Source: Elmis aenea
Lineage: Eukaryota; Arthropoda; Insecta; Coleoptera; Elmidae
Length of the DNA stretch: 64,000 bases
Direction of reading: 5' to 3'
Assembly: GCA_947652605.1 (NCBI GenBank)
Contig: OX393577.1
Location: 19,223,466 to 19,287,465 of the forward strand
The translations under genes and the position numbers were made by a program. Of the stretch, positions 34,576 to 46,060 are shown in pieces (the stretch's first letter is position 1; each line of letters opens with the position of its first letter). A model generated the notes under the pieces. It searched no databases and was not told where the DNA came from. It worked only from the letters and a program-made list of their open reading frames with translations.

Positions 34576-35577
34576 GAAAATTTTTGTTTTAGAAATGCAA
34601 AGAACGTTCATGGGTGCGTATGTGCTTGGATTGGCGCCAAAAGTTGCCAATACTTTACGTAAAACTTGATTATGTTAAGCAATTCAGAATACATGTGTTC
34701 GCAAAAGTTTTATCAATTTTTAAACTGTATTTGGTAATGCCAACGGATATTCTGATAGGGAGGGTCACGATATGTTGTCACTAGAATCTGATCAAGGCTG
34801 TGTTTATTGCATCAAGAACATCAAAAATAAATGTTATGCAGAGTTATACGTGCCACTGGCCATTTCCTTAACGGTTCCGGAGAAAAACGCGAAATCAAGG
34901 GTTTTGTAAAAACAGTTTTCCCTGTGTTAAACGTTAAACGCCTATGCAGGCTGCATAAATTTAGTTATAACAGATATACCACAACTTCCCAAATCATAGC
35001 ACTTTTGCAGGGGTTTCTTTTTTGATGTTTTTCTCCAGGACCGTTTAGGATTTTTTCAAAAACTTTGCACCATTCTACTTGCAAAGGTTGCGCGCGTTGG
35101 TAAATAGAAGAATTTCAATTTCATCTTTGACGGTTTCATGGCCAACGCGATCGCAAAAATTACGCTTGTTATTCAACTTTTCAGTTTATCCCTTATTTTT
35201 CCGAAGGAAATGGCCAGTGGCACGTATAACTCTGCAAAAGATTTAGTTTTGGTGTTCTTGATGCAATAAACATAGTCTTGATCAAATTCTAGTGACAACA
35301 TATCGTGACCTTCCCTGGTGAGCATTAGGTATCATTCGCTTTGCTACGTTATTTAAGTCATATCTTATTTCATTACCATTTATCAAAATCCAGAGTGCAC
35401 AAAAATATTAACAAAAAATAAATATTCATTTGATTAAAACTTACCAAATGTATTTCTTGAAGTATCTCTTGTAAAAATGCTAGACACTTTTTGCAAATTA
35501 TGCGTCTTTAAAAATGTTGCATGGTCTTATGGAATAATTTTTTGTAAATCTACAACGTCTGTTTTTTTTTTTTTAAG
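34576..35577. other. End of intron 3: unassigned, with an inverted pair
   Basis: Around 34765-34880 and 35200-35315 the same blocks recur inverted (CACGATATGTTGTCACTAGA, TTATTGCATCAAGAACA, AGAGTTATACGTGCCACTGG, CCATTTCCTT), so 34760-35320 is a foldback MITE of about 560 bases. The stretch after it up to the exon acceptor is plain AT-rich DNA. Confidence 0.6.
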
Positions 35578-35707
35578 GATGAAAGACAAAGACTGATGAG
35601 AAGAAATATAGTGAGATATGCAGTTTTAGCTTACGTTATAACTTTACAAAGAGTATCTTTAAGAGTGAAAAAGAGATTTCCTACATGGCAGCATGTTGTG
35701 GATTCAG
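35578..35707 (+). CDS. Bestrophin exon 4
   Basis: Acceptor in a long T tract (TTTTTTTAAG), donor TCAG|GTAAGA, phase 1 exit. Reads DERQRLMRRNIVRYAVLAY, VITLQRVSLRVKKRFPTW, QHVVDS. DE---LMRR--RY and VKKRFP are family landmarks; the usual Pro before RVKKRFP is Leu here. Confidence 0.96.
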
Positions 35708-35916
35708 GTAAGATTTCATTATTTTAGAAGTACTTTAAAACGTATGTATCATTATGCCCTTATTTGCGATTTTAGTCCTTAAATGTTAAAAAAATATTAC
35801 ACTTTTGTTAAAGGTATTCTTGTTTTTCCAATATTAAAATTTAAAAAAAAAATCCCTTTCCAAGAAGCTACCTATTTTTCGTTGATTCTTAAACAGAACC
35901 AATTGGTTTAAACATA

Positions 35917-36444
35917 AGACTGTTTTATACTATACTATTTTTTCGTTTAAGAAAATCGTATACGACTTTTGATGCAAAAATTTCGTTCAAGAATTTACAT
36001 AGTACTATTTTTTGGTACGAAAACCCCAGTATATTTTGGTTACTTTTTAGTAACTTTTATCATATTTTGTTGGCACCTTGAGTAACCATGTCAAATGTTC
36101 AATTTGATCACAACAGAAAGCGAATCATTTACAAATTTAACGTATATTTAACGCTTGTTCCATTCTACATATTTATTCCTACAAAATAAATTGTGAGGGA
36201 TAACGGTAATAAGTAGTATTTAACATCGTTTGATTGTTTCAGTTAACCTAACCCACAAATGACATGCGGTCAGATACAGTAACAGTAGAATACGCATGCG
36301 CGCATGCTAAAATTGGACGCATATAGGGACGGTAGTAATTTCGTACGAATTTTGCGTTCAAGATTTTTAATTTCTGATTGACACCGTACTAGAAAATCGT
36401 ATACGATTTTCTTAAACGAAAAAATAGTGTAGTATAAAACATAC
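35917..36444. repeat. MITE with TIR GACTGTTTTATACTA, copy 1
   Basis: Terminal blocks AGACTGTTTTATACTATACT and CGTTTAAGAAAATCGTATAC at the left are inverted at the right (GTATACGATTTTCTTAAACG, AGTATAAAACAT). The same element occurs in opposite orientation at 54475-55033. Both carry the same short ORF (SEIKNLERKIRTKLLPSLYA), conserved only because the repeat is. Confidence 0.8.
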
Positions 36445-38130
36445 TTTAAACACATTTAAATTTAACGATGAAATTATAATTATTAAATGTAAAACATCAT
36501 AGTTAAAAAAAATTTAGAGATCCCCAATTTTAAAGCCTACCAACATTTTAACCCTGTGGTCAGGACTAAAAAGTACCTATCGACATTACAAAAAAAAACG
36601 GCTTGCTAATTAACAATATTGCATGCAGTTATCTTTCATTGAACTAGTCAGCTTTTATAAAATTAAAAGCCTTTAAGCACCACCAAATTGCACCTAATTA
36701 AAGAAAGTATTATCATCTATACATTAAACAAACTTCTTTAGGTTTTGTTAGGCATATAATTATAACATTGGTTTTTGTTTTAAAAAAAAAACGCCTGTCA
36801 ACAAAATTTAAAAAAGCAAAAAAAGACGAAGTTTGGTAGGTAGTTATTAAAAAAGATAAACATTATATTTTAACCAAGTGAACTTGTAATTGATTACAAA
36901 TACGTGGTTTTGAACAGATTGCTAAAAATCAGACTCAACGAAGGTCATTTAAATCGCTACAACATCCTTCAATTACGATCACTCTTATGTGTTTTTTTGC
37001 GTTGCTTAATTTACTTTAATTAAACTTTACTTGGGGTGCGATCACTGGGAACTTTTAATAAGCAGTTTTAGCACAAAATTTATTGACGTTTCGGATTCAT
37101 TGTTGTTGTTTTTTTTTCATTAAACCGAACGATTGAATGAATTCGTGTGAATGTATAGCCTGACAGGAAGTAAGACGTTAATGTAATAATAGATCGTAAC
37201 GGAAACTGATCAGATAAATGTATGGCACATATCCTATTATTTTTGCAGAGCTCATGATGATTTTTGATAACAGTGTTTGGTTCCTGGTTACATAAACAAA
37301 AGACAAGTAAAATATTTGACGAATTATTACGTCGTGCGAAATATTTTTTCTTATTGTTATAAATTTGCGAAAAGTGTGACTGTATTTAATTGATTATAAG
37401 GTGCTGTAAAATAGGGTGCCAAAGTGTTCCTTTCTGTTTGAAAACCGAATCACGTATCTTGGCGTGTTCTTTAGTATACGTAGTTAAAAGATCAACAAAC
37501 TCTAAAAGGGTTATACACTCTATACTCCATATTACAACCTTCATACACGAAGAAGTTAAATTGTATTACAAGAAATCCATTGGAATTTGGCAACACGTTC
37601 TATAACACGTTATAGCCAGACATCGCTTTTAAACTAATTTAGTCAAGAAAGTAATACATCAGCGCCTTCAATTTAACAGCAGCAAATATTTAAAATTCGT
37701 TGTAATTGTATTAATATTGATCAGAATGGGATTTAAATTTCTGTCAAACATAAAAATACGTTGTAACTTTTTAAGTGAGAAAGATGTAAATGGTTTCCAC
37801 TGAATTTTATTCAGACTGTATGGGCTTGTTGCTCATTTTTATTAATATTTGCAGTGAGTGGAATACATTTTCAAAAGTAAATGACGTTGCTCTGTATAGC
37901 AAGTTTATGAGGTGTGCAAAGAGTGGTATAATTCAAGGCAATTTTTAACTGAAACTCATCCTTTGTATGCAAACTTTGTCACACCCTACTAGTTACAATT
38001 TATTTATTCAAGAAGAAACACATTAAATACAGAAAAAAACATCAAAATATACGAATATATTTTAAAAATTGTATGTTTATTTAATGAGGCTTATATAAAA
38101 ACCGTTAAATACGAGGGGATATTTTAATGT
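36445..38130. other. Intron 4: unassigned AT-rich DNA
   Basis: No gene or element recognised. Confidence 0.4.
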
Positions 38131-38131
38131 A

Positions 38132-39360
38132 CAGGGTGGTCCAAATTCGATGGGATTGCATGGGTATCTCGGTTAATATTTAAGATAGAGAAACGGTTAA
38201 ATTACCAAAAATGTGCAGTTTTTTGAGACAAACTCAGAACCGTTTTCAAAAATATTCTATCATTTCCGGTTTTCTAGTTATCGAATAAAAAGTGTTTTTT
38301 TTTGTCATATTAATAATGTGTCATATCTCCGTTATTGTTGTAAATATAAAAAATATTTATGAAGATTATTTTTGGATATTTTTATGTTTAATTTGATTAC
38401 ACTATAAAAAAAAAATTTACACTCGCCGTTAAAAAGTTATGACACAAACTTACCTTTTTTTAAATGGAAACGATAGTTGGCTATGACCTATTTAAATTCC
38501 TCATTTTTTTCTCATTTCAAATATATAAGGGTTAATGTATTTATTTTCAACAATACGCAAGTTATAAAGGTTTTTTTAGTTTTTTTTTTAAAGAAAATCA
38601 TAGTAGGCTGTGAAAACAAAAAATAAACAAGGTGTAAAACCTTATAAAACTCATGTGGTACAAGTTACCAAGGCTTTTTAATTTGTTATTGAGATAAATA
38701 CGAAATTTTTTGAACATAAGATAAACAACAATATCCTACATTTTACTGCTGATACCGACTATATCGTTGTTTTCTTATTTTCAAATATTTACAATGTTTA
38801 TCTCCACAACAAATTAAAAAACCTTGGTAACTTGTACCACATGAGTTTTGTAAGGTTTTACACCTTGTTTGGTTTTTGTTTTCATAGCCTACTATGATTT
38901 TCTTAGAAAAAAAAACTAAAAAACCTTCATAACTTGCGTATTATTAAAAATAAATACATCAACCCTTATATATTTGGAATGAGAAAAAAATGAGGAATTT
39001 AAATAGGTCATAGCCAACTATCGCTTTCATTTAAAAAAAGGTAAGTCTGTGTCATAACTTTTTAACAACGAGCGTAAAATTTTTTTTTTTAGTATAATCA
39101 AATTAAACATAAAAATATCCAAAAATAATCTTAATAAATATTTTTGATATTTACAACAATAACGGAGATATAACACATTATTAATATGACAAAAAAACAC
39201 TTTTTATTCGATAACTCGAAAACCGGAAATGATAGAATATTTTTGAAAACGGTTCTGAGTTTGTCTCAAAAAATTGCACATTTTTGGTAATTTAACCGTT
39301 TCTCTATCTTAAATATTAACCGAGATACCCATGCAATCCCATCGAATTTGGACCACCCTG
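38132..39360. repeat. 1.23-kb foldback element, near-perfect palindrome, TA-flanked
   Basis: Left end TA-CAGGGTGGTCCAAATTCGAT; right end ATCGAATTTGGACCACCCTG-TA. The two arms are about 600 bases each and stay paired to a loop near 38735-38765 (CCTACATTTTACTGCTGATA). Mirrored blocks include ATTTCCGGTTTTC, GTGTCATATCTCCGTTATTG and CATGTGGTACAAGTTACCA. No coding content. It is the younger relative of 21501-23028. Confidence 0.9.
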
Positions 39361-39379
39361 TACATACATAATATACATT

Positions 39380-40165
39380 GAACACTCCTTGAGACCATGG
39401 GAAAAAATGCAAGGACATGGGAATAAATATAGGAGAAAGCAATATTATACACTCTCCAATTTGCGGACGACCAGGCGATTATAGCCCAAGATAAGGACCA
39501 CCTTCAATAAATTACAAGGAAAATTAAAAAAGATTATTGGAGGAGATTCCGATGACCTAGAATTAGAAAGAGGAGAGAAAATATCTTAATGCAATGGCTA
39601 CCAATACCTGGGTGTCAAAATTTAAGATGATGGAAAGGATGAAAAAGAAATTCGACAACGAATAGGTCAAGGAAGGAGAAGCATCAAAAGGCTAAATAGA
39701 ATCTGGTGGAGTAAAGAAAAAACAAAGAAGAAAAAATACAACATATACAACACAAATATTGGAAGTATAGTATTGTATGGAGCAGAAGCATGGAGATGGA
39801 CAGAAGCAGATAAAAGAAGGCTGGAAGCTCTGGAGATGGATGCCCTAAGAAGATCATGTAGAATCTCTAGACTAGATAGAGTACCGAACACAACAATTAA
39901 AGATTTAATGGACTGAGGGAAACTATAATATAAGAGGCAGAAAGACGACAATTAATTTGGTATGGACATGTAATAAGGATGGCAATCGACTGCCAAAAGT
40001 AACGCTGGATTGGATCCCTCCTGAAAGGAGAACACGAGGCAGACGCAGGAAGACATGGAACGAGGGCACTCAGAGAGCTATGAGCGAAAGAAATATGAAA
40101 GAGAACTAGTGGCAGGATAGGAAGGGGTGGAGGAACAGACAGACGCTATGGAACCGATTTATAAT
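39380..40165 (+). pseudogene. LINE reverse transcriptase C-terminal fragment
   Basis: Broken + strand frames read LQFADDQAIIAQDKDHLQ (39454-39507), the catalytic box region of a non-LTR reverse transcriptase, then RRQLIWYGHVIRMA (about 39943-39984) and RRTRGRRRKTW (about 40025-40058), the usual LINE tail. Frameshifts and stops are frequent. The 3' end abuts the mariner at 40185. Confidence 0.75.
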
Positions 40166-40184
40166 ATACATATTTTAATGTAAT

Positions 40185-41300
40185 CTAGATACCTAGTCAT
40201 AAAAGAAATCACGTAGGACAAAAAAATATTCTGCTACATAACTTATACACTACACTTAAGTTCCAACATTTTTTGAATAGTCACATCCCTTCAACAAAAA
40301 ATTATTTCGGGAGCTTTCCAAAATAGGCATCAACAGCTATTTTTAGCTCATTATTGGCAGAAAATTTTCTGTCCCAAAGTTTTTATTTTTATATTTCCGA
40401 AGAAGTCGCAGGGTGCTAAGTCAAGGCTGTAAGGTGAATGACGCAGTTTAATTAATTCACATTCTTGAAATACTTCCAGAACATTGCGTGCTTTATATGG
40501 ACCATGCAACCTACAATTGTGAAGAAGCAGTTCTTTTTTCGCCACTATGAAGGCTGTTTCAATTTCAAAGCTTCTTTTAAACTTTGAATCGTCCTTAAAT
40601 ATACTTCTCCATTGATTGTAGTTTCGTTTTTCATATATTCGACAAGCAGAATTTCTTCCTTGCCCAAAAAATTGTCGCCATTAATTTTTCCGCCGAAGAC
40701 TGTGTTCTGGCTTTTTTTTTAGAGAAGGTGAACCTTTGTGAACCTATTGTATAGATTCTTATTTGGTAGGAAGATCTCATTAATACACTCAAGTCTCATC
40801 CCCGGTAACAATTCGTGAAAAAAAGCTCTTATCAGCCTCTGAAGCGATAAAATTTTCTTGGGAATTTTCCTTCCTAACAAGTTTTTGCTACGGTGTAAGG
40901 AGCCTTGGAATACAATGCGCAGACACTTTTTTCGTACCCAAATCGTGGTGTAAACTTTCCAAACAGTTGTTTAGAATACTCCAACGTCCCTAGGAATTAA
41001 AAACAACTTTATCCATCGATCTCACAGCTCCAAATCTTCAATTTATTGACCATATGTTCAGTTGTTGTGTCTTGTATAAAGTTCCGACTCCACCAAAACT
41101 ACTTAGACTTGGACCATAATTTCATTTTGAATAAAGATGTGGCTTCATTTCTATACACGTAGGTCATTCTTTGGTGGATAACTTTTGGCCCATAACCCTC
41201 TTTTGTGAGAAATTTTATAACACTTCGATGGTCGAGTATGATTTCATTTTTTTTTTTTGCAAAAAATTGTAGAGAACTCGTTAGACTCAATATATTTTAA
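40185..41300 (-). pseudogene. Mariner transposase pseudogene (nearly full length)
   Basis: The minus strand reads the N-terminal helix-turn-helix part (RSVIKFLTKEGYGPKVIHQR, MTYVYRNEATS; 41099-41290) and the C-terminal catalytic end (KARNVLEVFQECELIKLRHS then PYSLDLAPCDFF; 40351-40545). Between them the frame is broken. DLAPCDFF is the last aspartate of the mariner DD34D triad; the middle aspartate, expected in HDNA-H upstream of KARNV, is replaced (LHNCRLHGPY). So this copy cannot be active. The same family lies at 4238-5460. Confidence 0.85.
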
Positions 41301-42364
41301 TATAACTTTTCTATTCAGGTTCAAAATGTCACTGCTACTTAACAGAATAACATTTTCATTTTCATGGCTTGGTAGATTACACAAAAATACGCCCTCGTAT
41401 GTCTTAACATTAGTATATTTTAATATTAAGTGGTATTCTTTAAAAGTTACATCACATTAGTACAACTACTTTAGCAAAGTTTTTAAGTGCGTGTTTACGA
41501 TCTGTCTAGTTTTGCTAATGGGTAATGGCTTTTTCCATCAAAGGACTATCTTGGCGATGTATTCCCATCAGTTAATCGTCAATGGAAAATGATATCGTGT
41601 ACTCATTAGTACCCCAAACTGTTTATTTTAAATAACATGTCAAAACTAAAATTGTGTATGTGTTTGTTAAATTTACTGTATGTTTTTGCATAGAAAAAGT
41701 AGTACAAACTTATTTTAACACTACAAAAGCTTATGTGTAAAAGTTTGAGAAAAAACATTAAATGTACTAAATTAAAATCAGGTTAATGAAACGCCAGTAA
41801 CAGGTAAAAATTTTAAAACTAACGTATAAATTTCTAATTTCTCTGTTCGTCGATTTAGTTCAAAAATGTTAATGCATTTTGTATCAGTTACGTCTTAAAG
41901 CAATAGTTTTTCTACGGAAGCGAGAAACTGGCGCCACACTATGTCTAAGTGTCTTCTTCTAATAATTAACGAGATACCAACAGCTGCTTTCCAATTCTAC
42001 TTACGCCGGGACGATTGTAAATAAATTACGGCAAATGAAATTAGCCAGATAATTGCAATACAAATGTACATCGTTTTCGGACTTTCGCTTTCGTGACGGT
42101 ACTAATACTTACATTGTTATAACGTTTATTATTATCAAATGAAAACATAATACTCCTATGTTTTTTTTTTAAACATATTAAGTTGCATCGCCAATCTTAT
42201 TACTGTGAAGCAATAAGCAAATTTACTGACAAAATGTTGACATAAGCTTGTTTACTGTGCCGTTACCTAAAATATTGTCGCGGTTTTTTATGACGACCTC
42301 CAAACTATCGGGAAAATAGCTCCAACACTCACTCGCTCAGTAAACGAGACACTCGCTTGACTTA
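41301..42364. other. Intron 4: unassigned AT-rich DNA
   Basis: No gene or element recognised. Confidence 0.4.
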
Positions 42365-42770
42365 AATTATATTTTTGTGCGATCGTACTAGAAACAGCTG
42401 TTTGACGGACGCGTTAGCAGCCATAAAGTACTGCATTACCGGCGTTAACTTTAGCAACGGCCGAAAAAGTACTTTTACGGCCGCTACAGCGTACGAAAAA
42501 GTAAATTTGCATTAAAGCTAACAGCATACGCCGTCATTCGTCAGTGACAGAATGTCACGTAGTTTCTAACCTATATTTTTGAAAAATACTAAAAATTAAA
42601 TTGTTTTTAATTCGATCGCACAAAAAAGGTGCACCTCGGCCAAAACGTACTTTTTCGGCCTTGCCTGTTTGCTGGCTTCGACTACATCTCAGCCAGCAAA
42701 CCAGACGCGGCCGAAAAAGTTACACTTTTTGGCCTTGATACATAAATAACTATTATTAACAACAAACTGT
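42365..42770. repeat. GGCCGAAAAAGT-family MITE, copy 3
   Basis: Reverse orientation relative to 9550-9980. Ends TTTGTGCGATCGTACTAGAA and GGCCTTGATACATAAATAAC. The interior keeps GTCAGTGACAGAATGTCACG and two GGCCGAAAAAGT blocks, but the central palindrome has changed (GCGTTAACTTTAGCAACGGC). Confidence 0.8.
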
Positions 42771-42805
42771 GATAATACATTTATATTCACAATAATGCAC
42801 GGGGC

Positions 42806-42937
42806 GCAACTCAAATAGTTGCCAAACGCAACTAAAACAGTTGCCAAACGCAACTCAAACAATTGCCAAACGCAACTCAAACAGTTACCAAACGCAACTC
42901 AAACAGTTGCCAAACGCAACCCAAACAGTTGCGATAC
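42806..42937. repeat. Tandem array of a 22-bp hairpin-forming unit, six copies
   Basis: Units GCAACTCAAACAGTTGCCAAA+C repeat from 42806, with 1-3 changes each; the sixth is partial. Each unit contains GCAACT..AGTTGC, so each can fold on itself. The array ends 84 bases before exon 5. The + frame stays open from the array into exon 5, but 22 is not a multiple of 3 and no splice or homology evidence supports translation. Confidence 0.9.
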
Positions 42938-43020
42938 GGACCCTAAACAGGTTTTCTGTACTGTGCTATTTCTTTGGGCAATATTAATAAACAATAATGC
43001 TTACTTTTCTTTCTTTATAG

Positions 43021-43259
43021 GTTTGATGATGGAAAGCGAAAAGAAAATTTTTGAGTTGATGGACAGCAAGACTCCAATGTCTAAATACTGGATGCCTTTG
43101 GTGTGGGCCACAAATATAATCAACAGAGCCCGACAGGAATGCCTTATCTCAAGTGACCATATTGTACAAACGCTTTTGACGGAGTTGTCTGATATTAGAA
43201 GAAGACTCGGTGCCCTTATTGGATACGACACCGTATGTGTGCCATTAGTTTATACACAG
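43021..43259 (+). CDS. Bestrophin exon 5
   Basis: Acceptor TTTCTTTATAG, donor ACACAG|GTAAGA, phase 0 exit. Two bases finish Gly, then 79 codons: LMMESEKKIFELMDSKTPMS, KYWMPLVWATNIINRARQE, CLISSDHIVQTLLTELSD, IRRRLGALIGYDTVCVPL, VYTQ. YWMPLVWA--I--RAR and YD----PLVYTQ are family landmarks. The segment LSDIRRRLGALIG departs from the usual ELNKFRG-CG sequence. Confidence 0.96.
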
Positions 43260-43709
43260 GTAAGACAATTTTTTTAAGTATCATATTTGTACGGTACTGA
43301 TGGCTCATATATTAGCGATTAGTGTAAGGCGTTTTAAAACATGCATAAGCTAGGTCACTGTTTTACTTTTAGTTAAAAATCTGTGGTATTTTTAATATTT
43401 ATTTTATAAATTAAAAATTTAGGTTGTTGTACAAAAAGTTTAATATATTTGAAATGATGCGCATATTTTACGGTTTCGCCCTGCTCTCCTGAAAATTTGT
43501 ACCAACTCTAGATGGGACATAGCAAAACAGGGCCTTTGCAGTTAAAGATTCCTTTAAAATAAGGTCGTCGTTTTTTTTTATTGAATTCAAAATATTATAC
43601 AAAAGCAAGCGTTTCTAACTTCCAATTGCCATTTAGACCTTACAGAGTGACAAAATAATTGGCGGACGAGTTGTGTAGTTAAATTTCAGATTACACGAAA
43701 AACTATATA
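43260..43709. other. Intron 5, first part: nothing recognised
   Basis: AT-rich, no element boundaries. Confidence 0.45.
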
Positions 43710-44482
43710 CAGTGTGGCCCATTTTAAAGCGGATCACCGCTATAAAAAATGTATTTATGGTTCGATTTTCATGAACTTTTTTTAAACGATAAAGCATCAA
43801 AAACTGTACTTTGGCACCCTATTTTAGTATTCAGTTTACCCTCACAAAGCCTACTTTTCTTCGATGTCAAAATTGGCAAATTTGTTAAGCAATTTTTTAA
43901 TCTAAAATCTGACTACACCACTGGATGCAGAATGACCTTAAATGGGTTTGTACCTAATTTCATGAAAAAATATTATATTATAATAATTTTTTCTTGGTAT
44001 TTTATATTTTTTTCTTGTAAGTTTAGTTGTTCACCCATCGAAAATTCAATCAATGTTGCGATATTAATACTGAAACGAATAAATTGTTGCTTATTTAAAA
44101 GATCTTACATCAAATAAATTTTTATTTTATGCCAACACAAAGCTTTAATTTTTACATAGCATGGAACATAATCACAAATATTGAATTAATAATTAATCTC
44201 TTAATAATAAATACCCTTTTATGAAATTTGGTACAAACCCATTTGAGGGCATGCCGAATCCAATGGTTTAGTCAGATTTTAGATAAAAAATCGCTAAACA
44301 AATTTTGCCAATTATGACATCCAAGAAAAATCATAGTAGGCTTTGTGAGTGTAAACTGAATTTTAAAATAAGGTGCCAAAGTACAGTTTTTGAAGACTTA
44401 TCGTTACAAAAAAAAAAAAAATGGAAATTGGACCATTAATTAACTTTTATAGGGGTGATCCGCTTTAAAATGGGTCACACTG
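43710..44482. repeat. Foldback MITE with TIR CAGTGTGGCCCATTTTAAAG (773 bp)
   Basis: TA-flanked. The left arm (43710-43970) has CAGTGTGGCCCATTTTAAAG, CTTTGGCACCCTATTTT, AATGGGTTTGTACC; the right arm has each of these inverted, ending TTTAAAATGGGTCACACTG. No transposase. The 122-codon ORF at 43749-44117 lies in the left arm and is a by-product of the repeat. Confidence 0.85.
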
Positions 44483-44484
44483 TA

Positions 44485-45035
44485 TTCTACATGCAGTTTT
44501 AAGCCCCTTAAATATTCAAATGTTAACATTTTTACACGAATGATGTAACACGGGTATGTTGAAACGTTTTAATAACATATTCTTTACTCGGATTTCTGTA
44601 TTATACGTTTTCATTAAGTTTTATGGTCAAGTGATCAATATAATTACTAATTACTAGAATACTGCTGCACAATTATCCACATTTGCCGGATATTCTTTAG
44701 AAACCTTGAATTGCCTAATGGAATAAGTGGTTTACTGGTTACAACGAATGCAGAAAAATTCACAATAATCTTTCATTTCGCGGTTACCTGCAAAGTGTTA
44801 TCATCGATGTGGTCAGATGATATGTTGGACTAAAATATGTGAATGTACTCGTATGTGCTTGATTTATGCTGCTTTTGTTTTAAATAGCACAAAAATAATG
44901 GGGAATTGGAAACGCAAAGGGAGTTTGTTATCTTATGCTTGATTAGGTTTTATTTTGGTTTTAAAGTGGAACAATACCTTGGTTACGCTGTAATTTAAAT
45001 TAATGCTTAAGACTTAACGGTTTTGTTTTGTTTGT
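44485..45035. other. Intron 5: unassigned AT-rich DNA
   Basis: No gene or element recognised. Confidence 0.4.
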
Positions 45036-45043
45036 GTAATAGC

Positions 45044-45454
45044 CAGTGGCACGTTATATGTTCATAGCGCAATGGAAAAATTTGTTTTTGGGGGCCTTTT
45101 GTACACTCGGCAACCTAGGGTTCCCAGATATGGCCCTAAATTATAATTTCGATATTCATAGTACAGTAATGAGTTTATAAAAAAAATTGTTTGGGCAATT
45201 CCAGTCAAGTGAAGGAGGTCAGTGAATGCAATGCACCCGGACTCCTGATTAAAGGGGCTCCAAAATGGCATGTAGTTAAATAATTTTGGTAATAATAATA
45301 ATAATAAAGCATACTTTTTTTTTATTGACAAAAAAAATATTTGGAGATCCCAATAGATTGTAACACCCGGGCGAGATAAAGATGACTTTAAGGCCCCCTG
45401 TTGTTAGGGGCTCTGGGTAATCACCCTCTATATTCATAGAATAACGCGTCACTG
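45044..45454. mobile_element. Short hAT MITE (411 bp)
   Basis: Left end CAGTGGCACGTTAT, right end ATAACGCGTCACTG inverted. The 8-mers GTAATAGC (45036-45043) and GCAATAGC (45455-45462) differ at one base. It has a TAA-type microsatellite at 45289-45306 inside. Confidence 0.8.
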
Positions 45455-45658
45455 GCAATAGCCAATATGGTAATTTTGAAGGTAGATAGTAAAATATGAA
45501 GATTGTAGTTTTTATCCTTGGTGTTGGCGTACCGCTTGTGGTTTTTTATAACATTGTTGTAATTATTTGTTGGTTGCCTTCACAAGTATGTAATTTAACG
45601 ACTTGGCGGATATTATACTTTTCCAAAGACAGTCCAACTATAATACACAGGACTACAC

Positions 45659-46060
45659 CACGCGGGAATATATAGCATACCTTGCTCCTGTGGAAAAGTA
45701 TACATAGGACAAACTGGCAGGAGTATACAAACGCGTCTCAAAGAACACGAAGGACAAACAACAAGAAAACAAGTCGATAAATCAGCGGTAGCAGAACACG
45801 CCCAGGGTACAGGACACAACATCCTCTTCAGAGAAACAAAACTACTGGCCCGCGCAAACCATTTCTGGCCAAGATTATATCGAGAATCATTGGAAATCAT
45901 CAAGAACCCAAACAACTACAACAGAGACACAGGCATACAACTCCCAAACATCTGGAAACCAGTCATCACAAAATCACTGAGGCAGAACAAATCCATCAAG
46001 CGGAACGCCACGCCTCCACAAGCTGGATATATAAACCCAGCAACATCCCTCACAAATTAG
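45659..46060 (+). pseudogene. Penelope-like element GIY-YIG endonuclease, 5'-truncated
   Basis: Open for 134 codons to a TAG at 46060. It reads HAGIYSIPCSCGKVYIGQTG, then RSIQTRLKEHEGQTTRKQVD, KSAVAEHAQGTGHNILFRET and RESLEIIKNPNNYNRD. GIY followed by YIGQTGRS--R--EH is the nuclease core of Penelope-like elements, which use it to cut the target DNA. The reverse transcriptase upstream is missing; stops occur just before the start. After the stop, GAAAAAGACCAAGACACAAT and GGTCGAAACGTCAAC resemble the 3' UTR of such elements. The endonuclease core residues look intact. Confidence 0.88.

Noticed and set aside
36270..36455. ORF shared with 54462-54650 (SEIKNLERKIRTKLLPSLYA)
   Set aside because: Both are in copies of the same MITE; similarity reflects the repeat, not protein selection.
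39667..39951. 94-codon minus-strand ORF
   Set aside because: It is the reverse complement of the LINE reverse transcriptase fragment on the + strand; Leu/Ser/Phe-rich as expected for antisense of Lys/Glu/Arg-rich sequence.
42819..43277. 152-codon ORF joining the 22-bp repeats to bestrophin exon 5
   Set aside because: Its first half is the tandem repeat in one of three possible frames, and a good acceptor (TTTCTTTATAG) at 43020 starts the conserved exon. The open frame is chance read-through of intron sequence.
43749..44117. 122-codon ORF
   Set aside because: Lies wholly in one arm of the foldback 43710-44482; the other arm carries the degenerate inverse and no protein motif is visible.
45613..45915. 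100-codon minus-strand ORF
   Set aside because: Antisense of the Penelope GIY-YIG fragment, which has recognisable motifs on the + strand.
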